A DNA stretch of 64,000 bases from Cristatella mucedo (Eukaryota; Bryozoa; Phylactolaemata; Cristatellidae): NCBI GenBank assembly GCA_009760855.2, contig WPIO01000010.1:4867501-4931500 (forward strand), read 5' to 3'. Numbering within the stretch: position 1 is the first letter of the stretch; every line of letters begins with the position of its first letter. This document shows, piece by piece, positions 1-12,400 of the stretch. Both the position numbers and the translations under genes were made by a program. Below the pieces are notes generated by a model. The model had not been told where the DNA came from and did no database searches. It saw only the letters and a list, made by a program, of their open reading frames with translations.

Positions 1-1610
1 ATTGAATTAAAGAAATTATCGAAAAACATGAAAAAGGTGTGCATTTAGTCGACTTGGCGAAGTAGTACAAGCGCAGCACTTCTACGATCTGTCCCATTCT
101 GAATCAGAACGTGTCGATAACGGCTACAGCGCCAGCCAATGGCAATAAAATAATGTATATCCATGAAAATATAGACGGTGTGGTTGACGGAAAAGCAGCT
201 CACAGGATATACCCTGGCAGAGGCTGTAATCTGGGAGAAGGTACCAGCTATGTTCGCTGATTTGCTACAGCAGACCCCAGGCACTTCAATGGACGAGGCA
301 TCGGAAAAGCCATTAAAGCCTATTCAGGCTGGTTCGAAAATATTAAAAAAAGAGGACAGGCATTCACTCCTTTGTCAGGCATAGTGAGGCAGTCAGCGTA
401 GATGTGAAGGCAGCAGCGGATTACCTCAAAACCTTTGCTGGAACTATAGAAGCAGAAGGATACTTCCCCCCCTGCAAGTCTTCAACTGTGACGAGACACG
501 ACTCTTCTGGAAGAAGATGTGCCAAGGACATATACAATGCAGAAGTGAAGAGGATGCCGGGCCACAAACCCGTGAAGGATATGCTATCACTGTGTGCCAA
601 TGCCACTGAAGGCGACTGAAGATTGAGCTGCTGCTCGTCGATCATCCGGAAACCTTCCCCGGAGCCTTTAAGTCATAAAAGATTCCTGAGAGAAAAATTG
701 CAGGTTACGTCGAGGGAAAGCCCAAGGGCGTGGGCCACCGGGCAGTTCTTTGTGGACTGGGTTAATTTGGTCTCTGGTCAGGACGTTAAGAAATATCCCT
801 AGGAAATAAGCTACCCCCGGAGAGCCCTTCTCGTCCTGGACAATGCACCTGCTCACCCACTAAACCTCGAAGATGCCATCGTCAAAGAGTTCAAGTTTAT
901 AAATGCGCTCTCCCTTCCAACCAACACAATCCCTATCCTTCAGCCCGTCAACCAGCAGGTGACTTCTAATTTCAAGAAGCTCTTCACCAAGCACCTATTC
1001 TGCCGCTGCTACGAGTTGACAGAGAGCACAAACCTCACCCTTCGAGAGTTCTGGAAGGATCACTACTACATCATGATACGCCTCAGAATTATCAATATGG
1101 CCTGGCATGGTGTTGCAAAGAGGACTTTGACCTCGGCATGGAAGAAGCCGTGGCCTGAGGTTGTGTCTGAAACAGATTTTGAATTACTTAAACCCGAAGC
1201 GACAGTGGTGGAGAAGATTGTATCCCTCGGCAAGTCCATGGGCCTAGACATGGATGAGGGTGACATCAACAAGCTCATTGAGGAGCACTCCAAGGAACTG
1301 ACAATGGAGGAGCTTAAGGAAAGTGCAGTAGCACATTTGCAGGAAATAGGTGCTGCCGAGGAGATTATCTCTAAAGTGGGATCAAGCAAATTATGGGAAT
1401 GTGTGAGAAACTTTCAGACTTTATTAAAAAGAAACACCAAGAAAAGGTTGCAACTGGGTGAGCAACAGACACTTGCCTAACTCATTTCAGAAACATTCTG
1501 AAAGGGAGAATGAAACAGACATCATTGGACAGGTTTTTATCGAAAACTGCTGCAGCTGAAAGTGAGGAAAGAGTGGCAAAAAGAAAACACAGCGAATAAG
1601 ATTCGGTTAT
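1..1610 (+). pseudogene. Tigger/pogo-type DNA transposon transposase, decayed copy
   Basis: The plus strand reads as a broken Tigger (pogo group, Tc1/mariner superfamily) transposase of the TIGD1 type. The order is correct: a helix-turn-helix-like start (LVDLAK, then RSTSTI) near 45-110, a CENP-B-like middle with QQTPGTS near 270, MPGHKP near 556, the DDE-region block LVLDNAPAHP near 835-855, and a C-terminal block from 959 to 1480 that is still open (TLREFWKDHY, SLGKSMGLD). At least three frame changes and several stops separate the blocks, so it is not functional. The 3' flank near 1500-1600 still resembles the family's end (RFLSKTAA, then a Lys/Arg-rich stretch). I see no clear terminal inverted repeats; the 5' end may lie outside the window. 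It probably sits in a TRAPPC9 intron. Confidence 0.88.
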
Positions 1611-2820
1611 TTATTTCAGCTTTTCTCTTCCAACTCTGTCAGCATCTTCAAGTCGTCTTATCTCCAAGGTAAATGCTGTATATTATACTTAATAAAAACT
1701 AGTTTATTGCAGTGCATTCTACTATAGTTTCTATACAATTATCTCTACTTATTATTTAAATACATAACAAAAAATAAGAGCTCTGTCACTGAAAGATTTA
1801 AGCTCGCAAGTCAGGGCATCACTGTATTTCATTATAAAAGAATGCCCAATCCTGGCATAAGCACACTATTCCTGCCTCCCGAAGGGTTAGTGTCCACTTT
1901 ATACTCTATATTGTGCATAGAAAGTCGGCCATGGCAATTTCAACATAGCTTGTGACTAAGGGTTTCCGAGATGCATTGTATTGCAGAAGAGCCAAGCAAG
2001 AAATTTAGCCGCTATTCTAGGCAACATTAATGCTTTGGAAAAAATGCATGAAAGAATTATGCATTCTGATGGTCTACCTTTCATAGCTGAGAACATTCGG
2101 GAACAAAGTGAAACTGTTTTTGATTGTTTAAAAAGTCGAATGGGGGTTGACACTTCAAATGCTCCAGACTGCATGTCTGGGCGTTAGTAAGCCAAAGCTG
2201 TTACGAACACATTGGATGCGTGACAAATGAGTTTTCTTATTTACTCATGAATCGGTCCATCGACTATCCTGAATAGATTTCGCGCAGCCAACTGCTTAGG
2301 GCAGACAAACGCTCTGCCTGCCGGCTGCTGGCCCGCCAAAGGGCTGAAAAGACGAGCATCCGGACACACCTCTTAAGAGTTGGTCAAAGGTTGGGGTTTC
2401 AACCCCCCATAATGACCCTTGGCTATGTCACCGCTCTTATAAACTCCATGTAAACTTGCCCCTATCTTACAAGCATTCTAAGGCTAGCCCGACGTGCATC
2501 TGCCCCACAGGTGCTGTCTAGCAATGCTGATCTGCATGCAAAACAGGATCGGCATAAACGCTATGGTAACAAAGCCTGGAGACTTCTGGTAATCATTATC
2601 AAATACTGCCCTAGCAAAATACTACGTAGCAAAACGATATAACTCTGACATTGACCTAGTAATTTTCAAAGGCATTCTGCTGTGGCTTTAAATTTCTATC
2701 ATATTTCGGAAATATCATATGCGTTACCTGTGCAGTATCAACCATGCATGCATGCCGGCTATGGTAGGCAGGTAGTATCAACTAGATGCCAAACAGAGAG
2801 TTCCCTCGGCTGCTTATATG
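1611..2820. other. Presumed TRAPPC9 intron DNA, nothing recognised
   Basis: AT-rich sequence without long open frames or conserved motifs. It lies 3' of the last TRAPPC9 exon found, so it is probably intronic. Confidence 0.4.
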
Positions 2821-2957
2821 AAATATATATAATTAATTTATTAAGTGCTTTAAGAGAACTAAATCTCAATCCAGGCGCTTTAGGTATGCCGTAGGGCTCG
2901 AGCCCACGACCTTGGTTGTTGAAGGAGAGCACCTTGGCCAAAATCAGGTCGGCTGCT
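2821..2957 (-). repeat. tRNA-derived SINE, family A, minus orientation
   Basis: Read on the minus strand, it has a tRNA-like head with a B box (GGGCTCGAGCCC type) followed by a tail resembling the LINE 3' end (GCGCCT...GAGATT...GTTCTCTT...GCACTT). The same order is seen in the clean copies at 11726 and 35287. It is diverged. Confidence 0.7.
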
Positions 2958-4124
2958 TGATTAATTAACTAATACTCAGTCCCACAATTTTGCACGAGTG
3001 AGCTTAAGGGCCGTGGAAAGATAAATTAGATATCGATGAATTAGATATCAACTCCAAATCTACATAAGATTGGCAGGTCCACATGTTGGGTGCTTGCAAG
3101 AACATCGACTTTTGAAGCACATCTAGGGTAAAACTTAACCTAGCATATGTTCTGTCGGTTAATACCAACGCTGCCAGGCTTTTCTGCAGGTGTCGTAACA
3201 CTAATACTCGTTGGGTATACATACAGGATGCTTCATGCAAATTAGTGGACATACGCAAATGATCTTGCTGGCATAAGCTCTTCCCGGGCACTATTGTGCC
3301 AGCAAATAGCAATGCTTTGGCTCATGCTCTAGAGCCCATCACACCAGCCGACAGATCGGTCACCGGCAAGGGCATAGATGACAAGTGACCGAGTACAGTT
3401 GCATTCCAGAGGCACAGAAGACTTAAATGAGAAAAAGCTATGACACTGTTGCCCCACTTGATGAATATGCTAGGTAAGTGCCAGTAGCAGGTTCAAACCA
3501 TATTTACCATATTTACATTAATCGCCTAAATATTCTATTACCCATTAAGGAAACCAAATTAAAACATGCCTTGTGACTATAAGTAACGCCATGGTGCCAC
3601 AGCTAATTGCATGCAGACTGAGAGCCGTGAGTAAAGCCACATAACAGCCTAGACGAATAGACGAAGCTACGCTTTACAGGATCACCTTGACTGTCAAGCA
3701 TGCTTGCATGCACTTGCAAACAGGCTGACACACATCTGACTACGCAGAGCACCAAGCCACAGTAAACCAAGAGATCTACATGTTGAAGTCCAGTGACCGA
3801 AGATGATTGGCAGACTACAGACACTGCAAAGCTAAACAAACTGCAGCTGCTAAGAAAACTGCAGCAGCTGAGAAGACTACAGCAGCTGAGATGACCCGTT
3901 CTCTCAAGCAGTACCCCGAACATTTAGCTAATCTTCTCAAGACCGGCACGTCATTCTAACATGATTCCTAGCACCCTATCGATTGCAAACCATTCGCTGG
4001 TTACACTGATTCCACAACACGGACAGTTAACATCGGTGGTTCACCAAGGACACTAGAGTGATTGCCTCATGCTATGTAATGCTCATGATTGCATGCGCGA
4101 GAACGAGAAAGTGCAAATGCTCAC

Positions 4125-4274
4125 CAGCAGGTTTGAGACCGAAGTTCTGGAAGAGGTTGATAGGACCACGCTTGGTCGAGAATGAGCGATTCCTCGGCAA
4201 CAGCAGTGGCGACTTCTCAGGCGTAGAGGGATAGTTGACAAAAAAGGCAGCGCAGCAAAGCCCTTCCAGTGCAC
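4125..4274 (-). CDS. TRAPPC9: TRAPPC9 coding exon 4
   Basis: The acceptor TTTCGAAG/GTGC completes a Gly codon, giving AGALEGLCCAAFFVNYP, which matches the family's ALEGLCSASVIYHYP. The donor is CCTGCTG/GTGAGC, phase 1. The rest of the exon (PLLLPRNRS, NLFQNFG) is the variable loop region. No further TRAPPC9 exon is recognisable between here and base 1. Confidence 0.9.
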
Positions 4275-7200
4275 CTTCGAAACAAAACAGCAGCATTAAA
4301 TGTGCAAGCCATGGTACCTGAACTTCATAGCGATCGCACAGACCTGCCGGGCAGGAATGCGGACCGGAACCATTAAAAATCAAGGAAAATATATCGAGTT
4401 CACTCTGCGGTAATTGTGTTACATTTATGTGCCAATAGTCGAGCTCAACAGTGAAACACGACAGCAACAGAAATAGCGCAATGTAGTCCCAGGATCAAAG
4501 AGCCAAGAAACACGAATGTATCAATTATAAAAAACGGCCCCGGTGTGGTGTCAAGATGCCATCACTTCGGGGCATATGTAAAGCGGCATATGCAAAGCAC
4601 CTGCATAGAGATTAAGTTTGCTTAGGACACTATGCTAATGAATTATATTTTTGAGAAAACCCTTAATCACCCAAGATAGCAAAATCCCGGCATGAGGCTT
4701 TGGCAAGCCTTTCTGTACAGGTACAACGAACCAAGTTACCTTGGCTGGCCATCCTTCCCTTCCAGTGATCCAGCAGAGGCTGGCAGCAGCTGGCAACGGC
4801 TAGCACCAGCCACCAAAAAAGTTGGCAGCCACAATCCTACACGAGCCACTGCAGGTCCGGCAGAACTGAGTGCAGCACATACCAGGCACGCTGGGTCAGC
4901 TAGCCAGTGCTTCAAAACAGCTATTCGACAGTCGACGATTGCCGTGAAAGACGTGCCCCTGCCTCGATTGGTGAGCCAGCGGTAGAAGTGCGAAGACCGA
5001 CAGTACCTACTAGCAAAACTTTCAGATTGCGATCACCATTGCTGCTAGCAATAAAGCTTAAACAAAGTTTTTACTGCACTTTATGTGACAAAGCCGCATG
5101 CTTGTGCTTATGCTCGAGAGTGTTACGTTCACAGTCCTTGCAGCAAAGCTGAAAGGGCAATATTGGAAGGACGGTGATCGTAATGCTGGTTTATCGTAAT
5201 GCTTGCTTGAGCAGCCGACGAAATGGGTTGCCCAGGTAAGGTGCCAAACGTCTGGCAGGGGACGACTTTATAGACTCGGTTTTCGAACCCTGAAACTCAA
5301 GCATCAAGAACTCATGACAATAACCATACTGGCACCACATAGCCCAAGATGCAGTGCCTGCTTTGAGACAGTGAAAGACAGGCCTGCCTAAGTACAGGTT
5401 TGACCACATGATGCTTAGCAGAAAGAGCTTCAATGGCTTCCTGTTAATCAACGGATAAAAGTTGCCTCCCAGGAAGCCACCTCGGCTCTCTTCCTTTGCC
5501 TTACGACCGCTTTGCAGACACGCCCCGAATTTGCACAAACCCCAAAGAGGCGCTATTCACCGCCAGGCTTCCGCAAACCTTCTCTCTAAAACATGGTAGC
5601 TTCACAGCCGAAAGCCACAGCCTCCTTCGCATACAAACTCGGACAATTGTACACGATCATAGCGTTCACACCACGAGGAAGCAGAAGTAAACAGAGTAAA
5701 GTTCTTACGCTAACCCACAAGACCCACCACGGCTTGGCTCATTCATATCTAACAGAACTGCTGCACCAGTTTCAGCCTCCTCGTCTCCTGAGGCCTTGTA
5801 TGGACACTAAATTAGGTGTTCTACTCTTCTACTTAAAGACCCGGTGGCAAAAGAAGCTTTTGCTCTGCAGGTGCTAGACTGTGGAGCTCACTTCGAAAAT
5901 TCTTATGCAACAACCGCTACTCTCCTGCTGCCGATTATGGCATATGGCTTGTCTGCCATGAAAATAGCAAATCTCAAGGCACACCACTCATCACCGACCC
6001 ACACTTGCTTCCATTAAAGTTGGGCAGTAGCTTCAAGGTCTTGGAGCGTGCTATCCACTACTATCACGATATGCCTTGACTCGACATTTAAAAATGGATC
6101 CCAACACCTGTCAGTATCTCACAGCATTTGTTCGGCTCGCCTGAATTGTCCGATATCTATCTGGTTACGATGGTCGCCTTATGCGACCCAGGGCGAGGTA
6201 AATGTACTTGATGTGGTAGGCTCAACCCCAGGGAATACGTGAAGAGATTGAATAGAGATTCAAGTTCTCTTAGGGCTCTATTCAAATGAATTATACACTA
6301 CACGTGCTGAAATTAGATACGCTATCATAATAATAATAATAGTGCACTTGATAAAGCACCCTCAGAGAACTCGATCTCTTTCTAGGCGCTTTACATTTGC
6401 TGCAAAGGGAAACGCAATTGAATGGTGAGTAACGTCATGCTTGATAAACAACATGAATAACATGGTTAGGGGTGACATGCACAGGGTCAGCATGCAAATG
6501 TGGTTAGTGGCAGCCATGCACAGTGTCAGTACGCATAAACACGTGAAGGACGAATCACAGGGACCCACTAAATATTGTCCTAAATAGGTGTGTTTATAAG
6601 TTCTTTTTAAATGTGGTCAAGTCAGGGGATGTTCTGCAGCAAGTTGGAAGGAAATTCCAGGCTTTGGGAGCATACGAACTAAATGCACGGTCTCCAAAGG
6701 ATTTGAGGTTTGTACGAGGTATTGATAAACTGTTGGATTCCGAAAAGCAGGTGGTACGATGCTTTGCCTGGTGGGGGAGTAGATCTGAGAGATAGGCTGG
6801 AGCCAAAGAATGAAGGGACCTAAAATCGAGCAACAAAACCTTGAAGTCAATCCGTTACTTGACTGGGAGCCAGTGCAGGTCGGCGAGAAGTGGTGTGATG
6901 TGGCAACTGCCACACTCACGACAGACAAGCCTAGCTTCAGAGTTTTGCACCAGCTGTAATCACCTGATTATGTTATGTAGCTGAAAGTAGTCGGTGAGCC
7001 GTGATGGCATACTAGGTAAGGCGGTTGCTTTCACGACTTCGGTCTCGAGGTCGTGGGTTCGATTCCTGCGGTGGGCGATTCTTTATCGCCACTGCAAGCG
7101 GTAGTAATAGCCGTAAAGGCTCTTCTGTCGCTTTACAAAAAGAGGCTGTTTAATCAGCGAGGATTTTTTTTTAGGCAGACTTGACTGTGGAGCTTATGTG

Positions 7201-9336
7201 GTCGTCTAACGAGAGGTCGCTTTGGAACATGACACTTTGATTTCGAGCTGATTCAACAGGAGATATGCTGGCAGAGCCAATTTTGAGCATCAGCGTTTCC
7301 AATTTCTGAATCACACTGGGTTTGCCCATAACTAGTAAGTTAGTTTTATCATCGTTTAGTTTTAGAAAATTTGCTGCCATCCATATGCAGTTGTCATCAA
7401 TACATGCAGCAAGTGAGTTGAGAGAATTCGGTGCTCGAAGGCTGGGAGGGATCAAGGCAAAGGTACAACTGAGTGTCATCCACATAGAAGTGAAAGATTG
7501 TGCTTGGCAATCACGTCAGCAAGAGGGAGAGTACAAACAGTGAAAAGAACCGGACCTAGCACGGAGCCCTGAGGTACCCCATATTTCAGAGGTGCCTCGG
7601 ATGATCTTTGTCCATTCACGTCAATACGCTGGAGTCTCCCATTGAGCCTTATAACCAAAAGATTTCAATTAGGTGCAAGGACCGGCTATACAAATGTACA
7701 ATGATAATACAGATTATTAATATCGTTATTATAGGTTTTGACAAATATTGCTGCATTTTCTTCACTTCTTTACATGCGTGACAAAGAGAAATTGAATACA
7801 ACGTAAAACAGCCTTTCCCATGTGCTGAAGGCAGCGCATAGCACAATACCAATAGGCAGGACAATTCCTGCTCACTGCATAAGCTAAAGATAAGATTCTA
7901 TGCACAATTTATAGGCATGATATATACCATGTGACAGCCTAATGGGAGATTAAGCAATCTGCTCTCGACTTAGGCAATTATGGCCAGACTAGCCTCCTCA
8001 TGAAATATTAGGGAAAACTCCTACTTTGCCTTTAAAATTGTTCATACAAAATTTAATTTTCTCTTGTGACAGCGCATTTTAACATTTGCATTCATATTCA
8101 CTCGGGCTCTCTTCCCACTGTAAAGTGCCTACAGAGAGTTTAAGTTCTCAGAGGACTGCATTCTTTTTTTACTAATACCATTATTGTTCAGCAAAAGCTA
8201 AAACAACAGTAGTCACTCATGTCATCAAAATGTTTGGTGATAGTTAAAATTGTGTTATTTTCATTTCAATTTTCAATTTTAAGTCATCAGAATGCACAAT
8301 ATTATTTACATTAACCAATGAAAATTGATAGGGTCGAGTGTTTGGAATGGGGGCAGCGGGACAGGGGAGGGGGCCAGTAGGACGGGGGGGGGGGCCAGCG
8401 GGACGGGGAGCCAGCGAGCCGGGGCCAGAGGGATGTGGGGGGGGGGGGCAAGCGGGAGGGGGGGGGGGGGGGTAGGAAGGGGGGGCAAGCGGGACGGGGG
8501 GGGGGGCAAGCGGGACGGGGGCAAGCGAGACGGGGGCAAGCGGGACGGGGGGGGGGGCAAGCAGGACGGGGGGCCAGCAGGACAGGGGGCCAGTGGGACA
8601 GGGGCCAGATGAACGAGGGGCCAGCGGGACGGGGGCCAACAAGATGGGGAGCCAGTGGGACAGCGGTACGGGGAAGGGCAACGGGACGGGGGCAGCGGGA
8701 CGGGGGCAGCGGGACGGGGGCAGCGGGACGGGGGCAGCGGGACGGGGGCAGCGGGACGGGGGCAGCGGGACGGGGCAGCGGGACGGGGCAGGGGGACGGG
8801 GAAGGGGTGGGCCAGGGGAACGGGGCAGGGGATGGGGTCCAGGGGTGGGGACCAGAGGGATGGGGCCAGGGGGTCGGGGGCCAGGGGGCAGGGGCCAAGG
8901 GATGGGGGCCGAGGGACAGATGCAACCAACAGGGTGCACGGGAAGGCTGCACGGGATGGAGGCCTGGGACAGGGACAGGAGGGGGAGGCTCGGAATGGCA
9001 CGGGACAAGGGCAGAGGGCCCAAGGCCGAGGGATGGGGGCCGGGGGACAAGGGACCAAGGGGACCCGTGGGACCGAAGGGGCCCACGGGACCGGGGCCGC
9101 GGGAAGGGGCTGCCGGGCTGGGGCCAAGGGGTGGGGGCTGCCGGGCTGGGGGGTAATACGGGACGGGGGTGGGGCCCGAGGGACCGGGGACCCACGGGGC
9201 CAGGGCAGCAGAACGAGGGCTGAGGGACAGGGCACAGGGGGCGTGGGACCGGGCATAATCGGGGCCCGGGATGGCAGCAGGCAGGCACGAGCGAGCTGGT
9301 GCTCATGGGCATTTGTATGGTGGGCATGTGTCAGTC

Positions 9337-9434
<98 letters not shown>

Positions 9435-12400
9435 TGTGTGTGTGTGTGTGTGTGTGCCTACGTTCACGTGGACGTGTGTGTATGTGTGGGCATGTAAGTC
9501 TGTGTGGGTGTGTGTGCTCATATCAGCAGGCGTACGTGCTTTAAAAGAATTTTAGAAGCAGATATTGCAAATGAAGTGCAAATAGCAGCCAAAATATGTT
9601 GATCAAGTGAATAAGTTAAGTCTGCAGCAAAGGTGAACTGCACACAAGAAAACAGCCACAAGAAGACAGCCACAAGACGACAGCCACAAGACGACAGCTG
9701 CAAAACTTACACACACAAGCTGCCGAGCCATTGAAGCATGCAGCTACTCAACGAAGGGCTTAAAACAAAAGCAGTGACTCAAACTTCCTGCCATGTTACT
9801 ACTGGATTCTGAAGGTGTACTTGCAGGAGCATCCCACCTCTGTCACTGTGGCTGAGCTTCTTACCATTTCATTCTATGAGTGCTGCGATTACAAAACCTC
9901 CATCCTTTTTTGACTGGTACTTAAGGGGGTATGATAGCAGCATTCTCGTGCACATGCCGGTCCGACTCGAACAATGCAGATCAAGATTTTGCTGTGACGT
10001 CTTCTAATAATTGAACTCCGTGATTTGTTTTGTACTACCTGAGTTTGTACCTCAGTGGACAATCGAGACAGCTGTTTGGACAACAGCAAGCAAATGTGTA
10101 GCTGGGCAGCGGCATGTGGGGATCCTTGGTCTGCATTTAGCCCCCCCCCCCCATACTTCTGTTCTCTTGTTATTGCAGCCGATGAAATAATAAATCACAA
10201 AGCAAGCAGAATCTTCATATTCCCGATAACTTGCACCTCTGTTTCTCCCTGGAGTCACATGCAACCCGTGTACAAATACAGCATCTGCATTTGTGCATTC
10301 CCTAAATTTGCTCATGTGTGCCTTTAAACCTCTTGAACCTGAATGTGGATCAAGCTGACTTCTGGCTCATAGGCAGACCTACACTGATTCGTAACTCCTG
10401 AGTCTCGGCGTAGGGAAGAAGGGCCCCGGGCCCTGCCCCTTCCCTTGGACCAACCAGAAAGGTGTGTGAGTTAGTTTGGCCATCTGACATGCCCCTGAAC
10501 CTTCCTATGATTGGCTGCCTCAGCAAAGATAAAGGTCTGGCCCCCTGATTGGGTTAATCCTGGATACATCGAAGCTACCGAGTTGCAAAGAGAAGTAACC
10601 ATAGCTACTACTTATCTAAATGGCAGCTCGCGTGTGTAGTGCAATCACAAAAATGTATAATATGGGCTTAACACTGCACTCGTGGTGGTCACTACAGCAA
10701 GATGTTAAACTCAATCCACGAAAAAAATATATGTACATATGTAAAAGTGCCTAGAACGAGATTCTAGCTGTCTTAGATTGCTATACAAATGTTTTAGTAT
10801 CATTATTATTATTATTATGGCTCATCCAACGGTAACTTTGGAAGTCCAATTCACTGCGCGAAACTGAGATTCCCTTTTCGACATCTCAGATATCACTCTG
10901 TAGTTGAAGGGTCGCTTCTCATCGAAGAGAAATTTCTAGGGGTTTAAAGGCATAACGAGTAGTCAAAGTAGATAACACATTTAAGCCCTGCGTGTTGGAC
11001 AGATGCCGTGGGTCTTTCGAACTAACGTATATAGCAGTGGCAAATAGCTGCCTCGAAATCATGAGCAGTAATGTGCAGCCATACTTGGTTGTCTGTGTAA
11101 GAATTATAGGGCTTACAATAGGCCACATTCACAATGATAGTAGCTGAGCAACAATTTTTTTAACGATAAACAAAAATGCACATACACTATTATAAAAGTA
11201 TGAATATCACAAATTTGCACTTTGCATTACTAAAGATGTCTTAAGGCAGCCGGTGCAGAAAGTATTTTGTGCTGCTGTCTGATTTCACTAGGTTCGTAAG
11301 CAGTTTACTGCCAGCAATCCGTGAGTTCAGCAATCGAAATTCGATGGTTACAGCACGTCTGAGCAACGTCATGGTGAGAGTGGAAGCGTGGCTGCTCACC
11401 TGCAACCCAGAGAAAATCATCGGCCGATTTCAGGATATCTAAAGCCATGCTGTAGTTTGACCCAGCTTCCTGATACAGAGCTGCCAAGAGACATAAGTCA
11501 CCCAAGTGCTTCTTCTGACGCCCGATGTAGCGCTTCTTAAACAACCTTCAAAAGTGGAACGAAAATTAACAAACACCTCGTCCGTTGGCACCTCATGGAC
11601 AGCATGAGCTGTCGAAAGTCAAGCGAGATGGTTCCGACCGTTACAGATGGGCTCCTATGCAAAGCAAACCTCAGAGGAAATGCTTACCATACAGCGACAT
11701 GCAAGCCAAGCTGTGCTAGGTGCCAGAGCTGATTTGGTCTAGCGGTTAAGGTGCTCGCCCCGACCAAGGTCTGACTGAGGTCGTGGGCTCGAGCCCCGAG
11801 GCATATGTGAAGCGCCTGAATAGAGATTAAGTTCTCTTGGGGCGCTATATAAATGAATTATATTTTTTTTTATATTGCAAGCTCGTCAGTGCCAAGAGAG
11901 AGACAGAGACAGAGCAAGAGAGAGAGAGAGAGAGAGCAAGAGAGAGAGAGAGAGAGAGAGAGCAAGAGAGATGCCAGAAGGCCACTTACTTAGACTCCAT
12001 GTCCATGTGCGCAACGTCGCGCCGCTCATACGGAGCCATGAGCAGCTGCGGCTGCCTCTCCACCTGCAGCTTCGAGGCACTGATGCGCTTGCTATCCAGG
12101 ATGTAGAACAGCGAGCAGGCAAAGTCACGAACGTCATCGGCGATGCACTCGAGGCACACCTCTGCCGACTCGTAGCACAACAGTTGCTTTGCAGTCACAT
12201 CCGACAGCAGCTTACGATGTCTCACTGACGACTCGGTTAGCAGAAGGCCTGCAGATTCGCCAAAAGCTAGAACATCAATACGACAAAGATGCTGTTGCTA
12301 TAGCCGCTGGCTAAATGCTGCGGCGCCAGCCTGCGGCCAGCCACCTGCTAATGCTGCTTGGCTGCAGCTGCTACTGCCTACTGCTGCTACTGCCTGCTGC

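Noticed and set aside
8244-9497. Long Pro/Gly-rich open frames on both strands
   Set aside because: They come from the G-rich minisatellite, which lacks stop codons in every frame.
11726-11800. Functional tRNA gene
   Set aside because: The tRNA-like head is fused to a LINE-like tail and recurs elsewhere, so it is a SINE. No cloverleaf with a proper acceptor stem was seen.
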